Positions 8,320 to 17,276 are shown, numbered from the stretch's first letter. The stretch is DNA of 64,000 nucleotides from Aliiroseovarius sediminilitoris (GCF_900109955.1 NZ_FOJB01000001.1:620001-684000); one strand, 5' to 3'. Numbers and translations are program-made. The notes: generated from the sequence alone by a model not told the origin.

Positions 8320-9975
8320 TCAGGTTTGATCCACCGACGTGGCCTTGCCGGAATAGGCGGTCAGATAGTCTGGCGGTATATCTTCGTCTCCGAACAGACC
8401 CAACAGAATACCGACGCGAGCAGATCCTCCTTTGCGCCGCGCTTCGATCTGCGCGTCCGAGATTGTGGTGCGGTGCGATTGCCGCCGCGCCCAGTGAAAC
8501 AGCTTGTCATAAAGGGCTGAGATGACTTCAGCATGATCACCCGACGCGCCCAGATCGACCAACTCGTCGGGGTCGTTTTGCAGGTCGAACAGCATCGGTC
8601 GAAAGCCGCCCTCGGCATGCGTCATCTTCCAACGGTCGGTCACGACCATGAACAGCCGGCAATCCTTCGGTGCAAGCCCCAGCCTGGAGGCCGCGCCCGA
8701 GGTCGAGAAGTCATATTCGCTGATCGCAAAATTGCGCCACGCGGTGTCTTTCCCTTCCAGAAGCGGCACCAGGGATCGGCCTTCAAGGATATGGCGCGGC
8801 ACCTCTCCGCCAGCCATCTCAACAAACGTGGCGGCAAGGTCGATCTGCTCAACCAACTTGTCGCAGACCGTGCCACGACGGGAATCGGCCGAGGGCCGAG
8901 GGTCAGAGATGATCAGCGGCACCCGTGCGGATGGGTCGTGGAACATGTCCTTTTCGCCCATCCAATGGTCGCCCAGATAATCGCCATGATCCGAGGTGAG
9001 CACGATCACCGTGTCATCTGCCTGCCCGGTGTCATCCAGATAATCCAGCAACCGCCCCAACTGGTCATCGCATTGCTTGATCAGCCCCATATAGGCGGGG
9101 ATGACGGTTCTGCGCACCTCGTCGCGGGAAAAGGCGGTGCCGACGCCGCCCTCCATGTAAGCACCGTAGACCGGGTGCGGATCTCGGCGTTCGGCGTCAG
9201 ATCGAACCACGGGCACGATGTCGTCCACGCCATACATATCGTGATAGGGCGCGGGCACAATATAGGGCCAGTGCGGCTTGATGAAGCTGACATGGGCACA
9301 CCACGGTCCCTTGCCCTTCTGCGCCTCGATGAAATCAATCGTGCGGCTTGTCAGCCACGGCGTTTCGCTGTCCTCTTCCCGGATGTTCGCAGGCTTGTCG
9401 GCATGCATCATCAGGAACCCCGAAGCGATGTCGCCTGCGCCCGTGATGCCTGCATTTGCATTGTCGTGCCACGGGTTTTCCGATGGGTAGCCCTTTGCTT
9501 TGAGATATTCGTTATAGGGCGAACGTTTTCGGTCATAGAACCCGTCCGGCCCCTCGGCCCAGAGTCCATCGTCACGAATCCATACATCGAACCCGCATTC
9601 TTCGACGCGCGCACCGATGACACTGTCTGGCGACAGGCCCAGCCGCGCCATACCTTCGGCATCCGCTTTCATGTGGGTCTTGCCGATCAGCCAGCACTCC
9701 ATCCCGGCTTTGCGCAGATGGTCGCCCATCGTCATTTCGCCAACCTTCAGGGGGAAGTTGTTATGAGCGGCCCCGTGCGAAGACACATAGCGGCCGGTAT
9801 AGGTGCTCATCCGGCTGGCACCGCAGACGGGTGACTGGCAATAGGCGCGATCAAATCGCACCCCGCGCGCGGCCACACGGTCGAAACTCGGTGTTTCTAA
9901 TGTCGGGTGTCCGGCACAGCTGAGATAATCGAACCGCAACTGATCATACATGATGAAAAGGATATTTGGAGCCAT
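8320..9975 (-). CDS. sulfatase / phosphonate monoester hydrolase-family enzyme
   Basis: 551 residues of the alkaline-phosphatase superfamily. The metal site begins with Asp11-Gln12 (IMYDQLRFDY); the nucleophile motif is Cys51-Gly-Ala-Ser-Arg55, a CxAxR version of the sulfatase signature in which Cys becomes formylglycine. A second metal motif is LTSDHGDYLGDH, with the GEKDMFHD stretch following. No signal peptide is visible, so the enzyme is cytoplasmic. The ATG at 9973-9975 has GGGAGG seven bases upstream; the upstream GTG at 9990 is part of that ribosome site. It is translationally coupled to the dehalogenase, suggesting sequential attack on one substrate. Sulfate ester, phosphonate monoester or phosphodiester substrates are all possible. 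Confidence 0.85.
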   Translation of the reverse strand: MAPNILFIMYDQLRFDYLSCAGHPTLETPSFDRVAARGVRFDRAYCQSPVCGASRMSTYTGRYVSSHGAAHNNFPLKVGEMTMGDHLRKAGMECWLIGKTHMKADAEGMARLGLSPDSVIGARVEECGFDVWIRDDGLWAEGPDGFYDRKRSPYNEYLKAKGYPSENPWHDNANAGITGAGDIASGFLMMHADKPANIREEDSETPWLTSRTIDFIEAQKGKGPWCAHVSFIKPHWPYIVPAPYHDMYGVDDIVPVVRSDAERRDPHPVYGAYMEGGVGTAFSRDEVRRTVIPAYMGLIKQCDDQLGRLLDYLDDTGQADDTVIVLTSDHGDYLGDHWMGEKDMFHDPSARVPLIISDPRPSADSRRGTVCDKLVEQIDLAATFVEMAGGEVPRHILEGRSLVPLLEGKDTAWRNFAISEYDFSTSGAASRLGLAPKDCRLFMVVTDRWKMTHAEGGFRPMLFDLQNDPDELVDLGASGDHAEVISALYDKLFHWARRQSHRTTISDAQIEARRKGGSARVGILLGLFGDEDIPPDYLTAYSGKATSVDQT

Positions 9976-10051
9976 GCCCGCGCCTCCCACGGCATATCAT
10001 TCTGTTCGCAATGGAATCAGTTGAGCATGGACGCGAAGGGGGCGCTACCCC

Positions 10052-10070
10052 ATATTGGATTCAATATCCA
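10052..10070. promoter_or_regulatory. candidate operator upstream of sulfatase-dehalogenase cassette
   Basis: Two interleaved palindromes: ATATTG-gatt-CAATAT (10052-10067) and TGGAT-tcaat-ATCCA (10056-10070). They lie about 77 bp upstream of the sulfatase start, where a repressor or activator would sit. The AT-rich symmetric form suits a GntR-, LacI- or MarR-type dimer; no regulator gene adjoins. The remaining bases of 9976-10106 show no clear promoter hexamers. Confidence 0.4.
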
Positions 10071-10106
10071 TTTCCTGTGGAGGTTGGGCTTCTCACCGGG
10101 TGTGGG

Positions 10107-10436
10107 TCAGGTCGCCTGTTGAACCCGTTCGATATAGGCACGAAGCTCACCCGCTTCTTGACGGGCGTCACGCAGACCGTCCATAGCGGCGCTAAGTTCT
10201 GCCTCGGTCTGTTGCAACTGGTTGGACATTTCAGCCTCGCGCTGCTGTAGATAGATCATGGCCTGATCGCGAGTTTCTTCTGCTTCGTGAAGGGCCTGAG
10301 CCATCTTGTCCAGCTCGTCCATTTCGGTTCCGGCGACCTGAACGAACCGATGGATCAGCCAATGGGAAAACCATCCAAGTGCGAATGCCACGAACAGGAT
10401 GATGGCGGTGACGATGATAAACTCTGTTCTGTTCAT
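10107..10436 (-). CDS. small single-pass membrane coiled-coil protein
   Basis: 109 residues. A hydrophobic N-terminal segment (EFIIVTAIILFVAFALGWF) is followed by a long charged heptad-like helix (MDELDKMAQALHEAEETRD onward, then QQREAEMSNQLQQTEAEL) to the end. It is predicted to be anchored in the inner membrane with an extended coiled coil. It starts 24 bp after the OmpA-family gene stop on the same strand, so the two probably form an operon and may work together at the envelope. I do not recognise a named family. Confidence 0.75.
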   Translation of the reverse strand: MNRTEFIIVTAIILFVAFALGWFSHWLIHRFVQVAGTEMDELDKMAQALHEAEETRDQAMIYLQQREAEMSNQLQQTEAELSAAMDGLRDARQEAGELRAYIERVQQAT

Positions 10437-10460
10437 CGTGGGAAGTCCTTGTTTGGTGGC

Positions 10461-12554
10461 CTAGCGCTCGGGGCGCGGTTGGGGGCGGGTGTCATCGGCT
10501 TCGGGCGAGTGCACATCTATGCCGCTATCGGGTAGCGGGTCGGTGTCAGGGGCTGCGTCTTCGTCGGTCGGGTTGGCATCGCCCTCGTCAGAATCTGCGC
10601 CAGCGTCTGTCTCCGCGGCCCCGGCATTTTCGGCGTCCGCATCTGCGGGGGTGCCGTCATCTGGCGTGGAATCAGCATCACCAGCGCCATCGGACCCTTC
10701 CTGATCTGTGCCCGTATTGTCATCCGACCTCCCGGATGTATCGAGCAGACGAAACTCGATCCGGCGGTTGGCTTCGCGACCTTCCTCAGAGCCGTTATCT
10801 GCAATCGGATCAGCCTCGCCATAACCCTTTGCGGTCAGGTTTGTCGTCAGAATGCGCCGCGTCAGAAGTGCATTCAACACTGCCTGTGCCCGGCTTTGCG
10901 AAAGGGCAAGGTTCATTTCCTCGCGACCTTGACTGTCGGTATAGCCCTGAATTTCCATGCGGACATCCGCGCAGTCCTTCATAATCTCGGCGATCTCGTC
11001 GATGGTATCGGCGGCGGACGCTTCTATGTTGGCTGATCCGGGCGCAAATGTGATCTTCTTCTTCGCCATGATGGCATTGATATTGGCGGCGCATTGCTCT
11101 GGGCTGGGCAACGACAGAAGTGGATCAAGCTCTTCCTGATAATCCACATTGATCTGGAAATTCTCGGACGCCCCCAGTTTTTCGCTCAGAATGCGCGAGA
11201 CGGTGTCGCTTGCATCCGGGTCGCCGGTGACGCCGCGAATGTCCACGACCTCGGGTTGGACCACGACCGACCCGCTGGACAGAAAGGACAGGGCTTCCAA
11301 TCCCGCAAGAACACGCGTCGGCCAATCACTTGGCAGTTCGCTGTCCAGCCGTGTAGCAGGATACACATTGCCCGATCCGAACTTCGCCCGAGCAAAGCTC
11401 ACGGTGGCGCTTCGCAAGGTTTCATCGGTCAGGCGGCCCCGCATTTGCACCATTCCTTCTGGACTTCGGGTGGCGACAAATTCGGGTGGCCCACTGCCTT
11501 CGCCGCTGCCGTCAATCTTGACGGGCGCTGGCAGGACGGAATGCAGGGAATAAAGGTCGGGCAGATTGTTCTCCAACTCGCCAACAATACGGTCAAAGGT
11601 TGCCTGTGATGTGGTGTCGGGGGCCACAAGTGTCACGTCCGCGTCCGAGAAGGTGATTGATCCTCCGCCCAGCTCGCTGACCGCACGAATGCCGGTTTCG
11701 ACGGCGTCCGGCCAATCTGGTGACGGCACACCCAATCCGATGGTGCAATTTGCTGCGTCGGTCAGGCCAGCTTCGGTTGCCGCCGATACAATCCGCGCGC
11801 GCCCGACGGTGGTGTGTGCGGAACACGCATCGAAGCGTGGGCCGTTTTCGTCGATCAGGAACCGCAATGTGAATGGGGTGATCACTGGTCGCGGTGCCGA
11901 AATATCAATCGACAGAAGGGCCGTGCGGGGGGCTGCGCGTTTCAGATCGCGCGCCCACTTGGCTTTCTGATCTTCGCTATCCGCCAGCGCAGTGATTGCC
12001 ACTTTATGCGCATCCATAGATATTTTCGAGCGTGGCAATGTCTCAAGTGCGTAAACCGCGAAGGCCAGCGCCTCGTCCCAATTGGCGGGCATTGGATAGT
12101 CAGCGGTTTCAAGCAGGTCGGTGACATGGGAATCGCGTGCAATTGCGTTAACGTCGCTGTTAAGGGCCTCGCGGTCAGTGGCCGCCGGGATTAGGCCTAT
12201 CATGGAAATACCGGCGTCATTGCGCAAAATCTCGATCGAAAAGCGCGGCGGCTTGATCGCTTCAGCTGCGGGGATCGTCACGTTATCAATGACACGGGTC
12301 GAATCAACAACCTTTCCGGCTGCCGCGAGCGCCCGAAACCGGGCGGCTTCACTGGGGGCCACGCCGGACAGGATAACCTGAAGCCCATCGGCTTGGACGC
12401 TGGCCCATTCATGGCCCTGCAGGAACAGTTCGTCCTTGACGCCGTCCTGCGACGTTGTCTCGATGGTGGACACCGCAAGATTGGCTGCAAGAAGTGACAC
12501 CAAAGCCGCAATAAAGAACGAGGCGGGAACAAGAAAAACTTGCGAAAGGCGCAT
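10461..12554 (-). CDS. OmpA-family protein with BON-like repeats and acidic C-terminal tail
   Basis: About 697 residues from ATG 12554 (MRLSQVFLVPAS, a signal-anchor-like start); an in-frame ATG at 12587 gives 11 more residues but has no better ribosome site. The long N-terminal part has repeated alpha/beta units resembling BON domains (GVKDELFLQGHEWASVQADG onward). Near residues 495-605 is a peptidoglycan-binding OmpA domain with FAPGSANIEA, IQGYTDSQGREEMNLALSQ and ANRRIEFRL. A ~90-residue Asp/Ala/Glu/Gly-rich tail follows. It probably ties the envelope to peptidoglycan. The gene is followed by the coiled-coil membrane protein. Confidence 0.87.
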   Translation of the reverse strand: MRLSQVFLVPASFFIAALVSLLAANLAVSTIETTSQDGVKDELFLQGHEWASVQADGLQVILSGVAPSEAARFRALAAAGKVVDSTRVIDNVTIPAAEAIKPPRFSIEILRNDAGISMIGLIPAATDREALNSDVNAIARDSHVTDLLETADYPMPANWDEALAFAVYALETLPRSKISMDAHKVAITALADSEDQKAKWARDLKRAAPRTALLSIDISAPRPVITPFTLRFLIDENGPRFDACSAHTTVGRARIVSAATEAGLTDAANCTIGLGVPSPDWPDAVETGIRAVSELGGGSITFSDADVTLVAPDTTSQATFDRIVGELENNLPDLYSLHSVLPAPVKIDGSGEGSGPPEFVATRSPEGMVQMRGRLTDETLRSATVSFARAKFGSGNVYPATRLDSELPSDWPTRVLAGLEALSFLSSGSVVVQPEVVDIRGVTGDPDASDTVSRILSEKLGASENFQINVDYQEELDPLLSLPSPEQCAANINAIMAKKKITFAPGSANIEASAADTIDEIAEIMKDCADVRMEIQGYTDSQGREEMNLALSQSRAQAVLNALLTRRILTTNLTAKGYGEADPIADNGSEEGREANRRIEFRLLDTSGRSDDNTGTDQEGSDGAGDADSTPDDGTPADADAENAGAAETDAGADSDEGDANPTDEDAAPDTDPLPDSGIDVHSPEADDTRPQPRPER

Positions 12555-12618
12555 GTTGAATGGCGTCCGTTGTCTAGTGAATCCCATGCTTCATAAGGTG
12601 TGTCGCGTCCCGGCGCAA

Positions 12619-13587
12619 TCAAAGCAATATCGCAATGGCGAGAAACAGCACAGGGATCAGTCCAGTATTCCGGTTGGATCGGAACAGTCGCAGGCAGGTT
12701 TCCGGATTGTCTGTTTTCAGTTGCCCGAGTTGCCACACCATATGCCAACCCATGAACCAGACTCCGCCAAGAGCGATGGCCAATGACAGGACATTTGCAC
12801 CGGGAACCAAGGCCAAAACAACTGCAAATGCCATCAGGGCAACCGTCAGAATCTGAAACAACAGCAACCAACGTCGGCTGTTGTCGCCAAACAGGCGGGC
12901 GGTGGATTTTACACCGATCAGGGCGTCATCTTCGGTGTCCTGATGGGCATAGATCGTGTCGTAAAACAGTGTCCACGCGATACCTGCGACATAAAGCATC
13001 ACTGCGGGCCAGCCAAGGCTTCCGGTATGCGCGGTCCACGCCAGAAGCGCGCCCCAGTTGAAGGCGATGCCCAGAAAGACCTGTGGCCACCAGGTAAACC
13101 GCTTTGCAAACGGATATATGGCGACTGGCAGCAGTGAGATAATGCCCAGCAAGATGGTCGCGCCGTTGAAGGTCAGCAGAATGCCAAACGCGATCAGGGC
13201 TTGCAGCGCCATCCAGATTGCGGCTTGCCGTGCCGTGACCTGCCCGGATGGAATAGGGCGACTGCGCGTTCGTTCGACCCGCGCATCAATGTCCCGGTCG
13301 GTGATGTCATTCCACGTGCAACCCGCCCCACGCATCAGCCAAGCGCCGATGGCACACCCCAACATGATCCACACATCAAACCAACCGAAACGCCCGGTGA
13401 CGTTGGCGGCAAGCAATACCCCCCACCAGCATGGTAGCAGTAAAAGCCAGGTGCCGATGGGTCGGTCCGCGCGGCTCAGGCGCAGGTAAGGGCGGCTCCA
13501 TGTCGGGGCGCGATGATCGACCCAATTGCCGCTATAGGCGTCGGACACCCGCCCTTTTGGCTCTGGCATATCGGCGTTTTGGGTCAT
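12619..13587 (-). CDS. ubiA: 4-hydroxybenzoate octaprenyltransferase
   Basis: 322-residue polytopic membrane protein. It attaches a polyprenyl chain to 4-hydroxybenzoate in ubiquinone synthesis at the inner membrane. The first prenyl-diphosphate/Mg motif is NDITDRDID with the upstream RPxxS-like context (RSRPIPSG), the second is DTIYAHQDTEDD; eight or so hydrophobic helices surround them. Length is close to the family norm, with a ~25-residue hydrophilic N-terminal extension. It is divergent from rsmE with only 11 bp between start codons, so the two promoters must overlap neighbouring coding sequence. Confidence 0.95.
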   Translation of the reverse strand: MTQNADMPEPKGRVSDAYSGNWVDHRAPTWSRPYLRLSRADRPIGTWLLLLPCWWGVLLAANVTGRFGWFDVWIMLGCAIGAWLMRGAGCTWNDITDRDIDARVERTRSRPIPSGQVTARQAAIWMALQALIAFGILLTFNGATILLGIISLLPVAIYPFAKRFTWWPQVFLGIAFNWGALLAWTAHTGSLGWPAVMLYVAGIAWTLFYDTIYAHQDTEDDALIGVKSTARLFGDNSRRWLLLFQILTVALMAFAVVLALVPGANVLSLAIALGGVWFMGWHMVWQLGQLKTDNPETCLRLFRSNRNTGLIPVLFLAIAILL

Positions 13588-13598
13588 AGGTTTCCCTC

Positions 13599-14324
13599 AT
13601 GAAACAGGCGAAAGTCAGGCTCTATGTAGATCACCCCTTGGCCGAGGGGCAAACCGTTTCGCTGTTGCGGGATCAAGCACATTATCTTTTTGCGGTAATG
13701 CGGCTGGGCGAAGGCGACCTTGTGGCCCTGTTCAACGGGCGTGACGGAGAGTTCCCGGCACAGATCATCGAAGCCGGGAAGCGCAAAGGCGTTCTGGAAT
13801 GTGCGGCCCGGTCGCGTCCCTTGCATATGCCGCCTGACCTGTGGCTGTGTTTTGCGCCGATCAAGAAAGCCCGCACCGATTTTATCGTGGAAAAAGCGGC
13901 TGAAATGGGCGCGGCCCTGATCCAGCCGATGCAGACGGAGTTCACCAATTCCGAACGCATCCGCCGCGACCGCCTGCAAGCACATGCTGTCGAGGCGGCC
14001 GAGCAATGCGGTGGCACCTATGTGCCCGAGGTTGTTGACTTGATGCGCATGGACAAACTGCTGGACGCTTGGCCCGATGATCGTCAGATCATGTTCTGTG
14101 ACGAGTCATTGGCGGGGGCCGCGGAAACCCTGAGTGCGGCCAGCGGCCATCGCTGGGCGATCTTCATCGGTCCCGAAGGCGGTTTTTCCGACCGCGAACG
14201 TGGGCGCCTGCTTGCTATGGATGTCGCGCATCCGGTCAGCCTTGGCCCGCGCATCCTGCGGGCGGATACGGCTGCGGTCGCTGCGATGACCCTGTGGCAA
14301 CAGACCTTGGGGGATTGGGCGTGA
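13599..14324 (+). CDS. rsmE: 16S rRNA (uracil(1498)-N(3))-methyltransferase
   Basis: 241-residue SPOUT methyltransferase that methylates U1498 of 16S rRNA. N-terminal PUA-like segment with RDQAHYLFAVMRLGEGD; C-terminal trefoil-knot SAM site with IGPEGGFSDRE and SLGPRILRADTAAVAA, both diagnostic. The stop overlaps the next start in a GTGA, giving coupling to the acetyltransferase. Confidence 0.95.
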   Translation: MKQAKVRLYVDHPLAEGQTVSLLRDQAHYLFAVMRLGEGDLVALFNGRDGEFPAQIIEAGKRKGVLECAARSRPLHMPPDLWLCFAPIKKARTDFIVEKAAEMGAALIQPMQTEFTNSERIRRDRLQAHAVEAAEQCGGTYVPEVVDLMRMDKLLDAWPDDRQIMFCDESLAGAAETLSAASGHRWAIFIGPEGGFSDRERGRLLAMDVAHPVSLGPRILRADTAAVAAMTLWQQTLGDWA

Positions 14325-15187
14325 TCCGCGTGGCAAAGCCGGGCGATGAAGGCGCGATTGATGCCTTCCTCGCGCCACGTTCCGAAAGCTCAATGTTTCT
14401 GCGATCCAATCTGGCACAGTTCGGCGTCAGCCCCGATCAGTCCGATGATCCGCGCGCTACGACCTTCTGGCTGATCGAAGAAGGTCCCATTCGCGCGGTG
14501 TTTGGGAAAAGCAATGCCGGGTTTCTGATGGGGCAGGCCCCCGACAATCACCGGACCGATTGGCGGGCATTTCGTCACGTATTGCGAGGAGCAAAGGTGG
14601 CAGGCATCACGGGCGAGACACATCAGATCAAGACTGCGCTGGATATTCTGGGCCTTCGCGATGCAGCGTTTTCCGTGATGCGGGACGAACCGCATTACAG
14701 ACTGATTCTTCAGGACCTTGAGCGCCCGACAGGCAATGCGCAGCTTCGTCCGGTCAGGTCGGATGAGTTCGACATGCTGGTTGACTGGATCATCGACTAT
14801 GACACCAGCGTGCTGGGATCGGCGATGAATGCGGAAACCCGCACCCGCGCCCTTGCCAACGCCAGCGCACACATGGATTCCAAAAACCATCGGATTTTGG
14901 AAGTGGATGGCATACCCGTCGCCAAAACCGCGTTCAATGCGGCATTGCCCGACATGGTGCAGGTCGGCGGTGTTTATACGCCCCCGGAACATCGGTCGAG
15001 AGGCTATGCCCGCACGGCAGTCGCCCTGCATCTGCTGGAAGCGCGCGAGCGTGGTGTGACGACCGCGATCCTGTTTGCCAGCGGCGAGCCCGCCTGCCGC
15101 GCTTATGAATCGATCGGTTTTCGAAGGATCGGCACCTATACGCTGGGCATCCTCGCTAAAGCGCAGGTGATTGGAGCTGAGGAATGA
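14321..15187 (+). CDS. GNAT family N-acetyltransferase
   Basis: 288 residues from GTG 14321, which overlaps the rsmE stop; an ATG at 14294 is in frame but lies inside rsmE and lacks a reason to be used. The C-terminal half carries the GNAT acetyl-CoA signature in VGGVYTPPEHRSRGYARTAV (about 205-225) and the following helix-strand with ASGEPACRAYESIGFRR. The N-terminal half is a divergent GNAT-like repeat. Substrate unknown. Adjacent rsmE and ribosomal genes elsewhere do not settle whether a protein or small molecule is acetylated. Confidence 0.83.
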   Translation: MIRVAKPGDEGAIDAFLAPRSESSMFLRSNLAQFGVSPDQSDDPRATTFWLIEEGPIRAVFGKSNAGFLMGQAPDNHRTDWRAFRHVLRGAKVAGITGETHQIKTALDILGLRDAAFSVMRDEPHYRLILQDLERPTGNAQLRPVRSDEFDMLVDWIIDYDTSVLGSAMNAETRTRALANASAHMDSKNHRILEVDGIPVAKTAFNAALPDMVQVGGVYTPPEHRSRGYARTAVALHLLEARERGVTTAILFASGEPACRAYESIGFRRIGTYTLGILAKAQVIGAEE

Positions 15188-15696
15188 GCTTTATGCGACC
15201 CGAAGCACGCGATGCGTTTGCCCGGTATCGCGAAGCCATGGTGGGCGGCGGGATCATACTGTTGGGTCTATGGTGGGCAATCGAATCGCTGGGCCTGGTC
15301 AAGTGGATCGGCCTGGCCGTCGCGGCATTCGGTGCTGCGATCCTGTGGTCGGGCATGCGTCATGCACGCATCCGTGCGGGTCACGGCGGTGTTGGGGTGG
15401 TGCAGGTCGATGAACGGCAAATCACTTATCTGGCCCCGGTCGGTGGCGGCTTTGCGTCGCTGGACGATGTCGGTCGGATCGAGATTGCCAAAGACCGCGC
15501 AGGCATGGCTGTTTGGCGGTTTCGCACCGGCAACGACATTCTGTTCATTCCAGTGCGCGCTGAAGGGGCCGAGGCATTGTTTGACGCGTTGACCGCCTTA
15601 ACGGGTGCAGACATTGACGGGGCGATCCGAGCGGCCAATACGCCACCCAATGATACTGTTGTGATCTGGCAGCGCCCGGCCGTATCGCTGCATTGA
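15184..15696 (+). CDS. two-helix membrane protein of unknown function
   Basis: 170 residues, ATGA overlap with the acetyltransferase. Two close hydrophobic helices (GGGIILLGLWWAIESLGLV and IGLAVAAFGAAILWSGM) are followed by a ~110-residue soluble part with alternating beta strands (GVVQVDERQITYLAPVGG, RIEIAKDRAGMAVWRFRTG). This layout, with strands and a C-terminal helix, resembles membrane-anchored PH-like domains, but no family is recognised. Its coupling to GNAT and rsmE suggests an operon running toward glutamate-cysteine ligase. Confidence 0.78.
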   Translation: MSFMRPEARDAFARYREAMVGGGIILLGLWWAIESLGLVKWIGLAVAAFGAAILWSGMRHARIRAGHGGVGVVQVDERQITYLAPVGGGFASLDDVGRIEIAKDRAGMAVWRFRTGNDILFIPVRAEGAEALFDALTALTGADIDGAIRAANTPPNDTVVIWQRPAVSLH

Positions 15697-15760
15697 CAGT
15701 CCCGCCCCATTGGCCCACCACTGAAAGACCTTGCAAGGCGCGAACAGTCAGGAGACGCCC

Positions 15761-17131
15761 ATGTCCATCCCTCAGTCCGGCGGCGGACCCATCACCCATC
15801 ATGACCAACTGGCCCGGTATCTGGAAGACGGCTGCAAACCGCGTGATACGTGGAAGATCGGGACCGAGCATGAAAAGTTCGGCTACTGCAAAGACACACT
15901 GAAACCGCTGCCCTATGATGGACCGCGGTCGATCCTGGCGATGCTGGAAGGCTTGCGGGACCGCTTTAACTGGACCGAGGTGCGCGAGGCGGGCAACCTG
16001 ATTGGCTTGGAACGTGACGGGGCGAATATCAGCCTTGAACCCGGTGGGCAGTTCGAGCTGTCTGGCGCGCCCTTGGACAGTATCCACCAGACTTGCGACG
16101 AGGTGAACGAACACCTGCGCGAGGTGCAAGAGGTGGCCGAGGGGATCGGCGCGCGTTTCATCGGTCTGGGGGCGGCCCCCGAATGGACGCACGAACAGAT
16201 GCCTGTGATGCCCAAGGGGCGTTACAAGCTGATGACCGACTACATGGACAAGGTTGGGACACACGGCAAGCAGATGATGTATCGGACCTGCACGGTGCAG
16301 GTGAACCTCGATTTTGCGAACGAGGCCGACATGGTGCAGAAATTCCGTGTGGCGCTGGCGTTGCAGCCTGTGGCCACCGCGCTTTTCGCCAATTCACCGT
16401 TCTTTGAAGGAAAACCGAACGGTCACAAATCCTGGCGGTCGCGCATCTGGCGTGATCTGGACCCGGCCCGCACCGGGATGCTGCCATTCGTCTTCGAAGA
16501 CGGGATGGGGTTTGAGCGCTATGTCCAATACGCGCTCGATGTGCCAATGTATTTTGTCTATCGCGAGGGCGTATATGTGGACGCGCTGGGTCAGTCTTTC
16601 CGCGATTTCATGCAAGGCAAACTGCCCGCGCTGCCCGGAGAAAGGCCGACGTTGTCCGATTGGGCCGACCACTTGACCACCATCTTCCCCGAAGCGCGGA
16701 TCAAGCAATACATGGAAATGCGCGGCGCCGATGGCGGCCCGTGGCGCCGACTTTGTGCGTTGCCTGCGTTCTGGGTGGGGCTGATGTATGACCAAAGCAG
16801 CCTTGATGCAGCGTGGGACCTTGCAAAAAATTTGGGTGCCGAAACCCGCGAGGATCTGCGGGTTGCCGCTTCGGTCAAAGGGTTGCAGGGCGAAGCGGGC
16901 GGCGTGAAGCTGCACGATCTTGCTCGCGAGGCGGTAAAAATAGCCGAAACTGGTCTGAAGGCGCGCGCACGGGCAGGGAATGCGGGGCTGGTGCCCGACG
17001 AAACTCATTTCCTGAATGCCCTTCAGGAAAGTGTCGAGGAAGGGCGTTCGCCCGCCTGTGAATTGTTGGCCAAATATCACCACGAATGGGACGGTGATTT
17101 GAAACGGATCTATGCTGAATACAGCTACTGA
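15761..17131 (+). CDS. gshA: glutamate--cysteine ligase (plant/alphaproteobacterial type)
   Basis: 456 residues. It makes gamma-glutamylcysteine, the first step of glutathione synthesis. Family motifs seen: WKIGTEHEKFGY near the N-terminus, ISLEPGGQFELSG, MYRTCTVQVNLDF, RSRIWRDLDPARTG and a C-terminal WVGLMYDQ. This matches the GCS2-type plant/alphaproteobacterial ligase, not the E. coli GshA fold. ATG 15761 is preferred over a TTG at 15731 because AGGAGA lies just upstream. A strong hairpin downstream closes the gene. Confidence 0.94.
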   Translation: MSIPQSGGGPITHHDQLARYLEDGCKPRDTWKIGTEHEKFGYCKDTLKPLPYDGPRSILAMLEGLRDRFNWTEVREAGNLIGLERDGANISLEPGGQFELSGAPLDSIHQTCDEVNEHLREVQEVAEGIGARFIGLGAAPEWTHEQMPVMPKGRYKLMTDYMDKVGTHGKQMMYRTCTVQVNLDFANEADMVQKFRVALALQPVATALFANSPFFEGKPNGHKSWRSRIWRDLDPARTGMLPFVFEDGMGFERYVQYALDVPMYFVYREGVYVDALGQSFRDFMQGKLPALPGERPTLSDWADHLTTIFPEARIKQYMEMRGADGGPWRRLCALPAFWVGLMYDQSSLDAAWDLAKNLGAETREDLRVAASVKGLQGEAGGVKLHDLAREAVKIAETGLKARARAGNAGLVPDETHFLNALQESVEEGRSPACELLAKYHHEWDGDLKRIYAEYSY

Positions 17132-17232
17132 GATGCTTTGAGTCTTCCGCGAAAGGCGGTTTTCAGGAGGCTCGTTCTACATATGAAGGGGCGCTGCCCC
17201 TCGGCCTCCCGCTGCGCGGGCGCCCTCACCCC

Positions 17233-17255
17233 GGGATACTTGTGACAAGAAAAAG
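17233..17255 (+). repeat. 23-bp intergenic element, copy 1
   Basis: Starts GGGATACTTG and ends ACAAGAAAAAG. It matches copy 2 (17366-17388, other strand) at 20 of 23 positions. Both lie downstream of a coding region in sense orientation, directly before or near a terminator. Elements of this type after genes are, from memory, widespread in Rhodobacteraceae. Confidence 0.6.
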
Positions 17256-17276
17256 AGAGGGGGCTGCCCTCTCTTT
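17252..17276 (+). terminator. rho-independent-type terminator of gshA
   Basis: Perfect 10-bp stem AAAGAGAGGG / CCCTCTCTTT around a GGCTG loop, followed by a T-containing stretch. It sits ~120 bp after the gshA stop and would also stop leftward transcripts. Confidence 0.75.
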
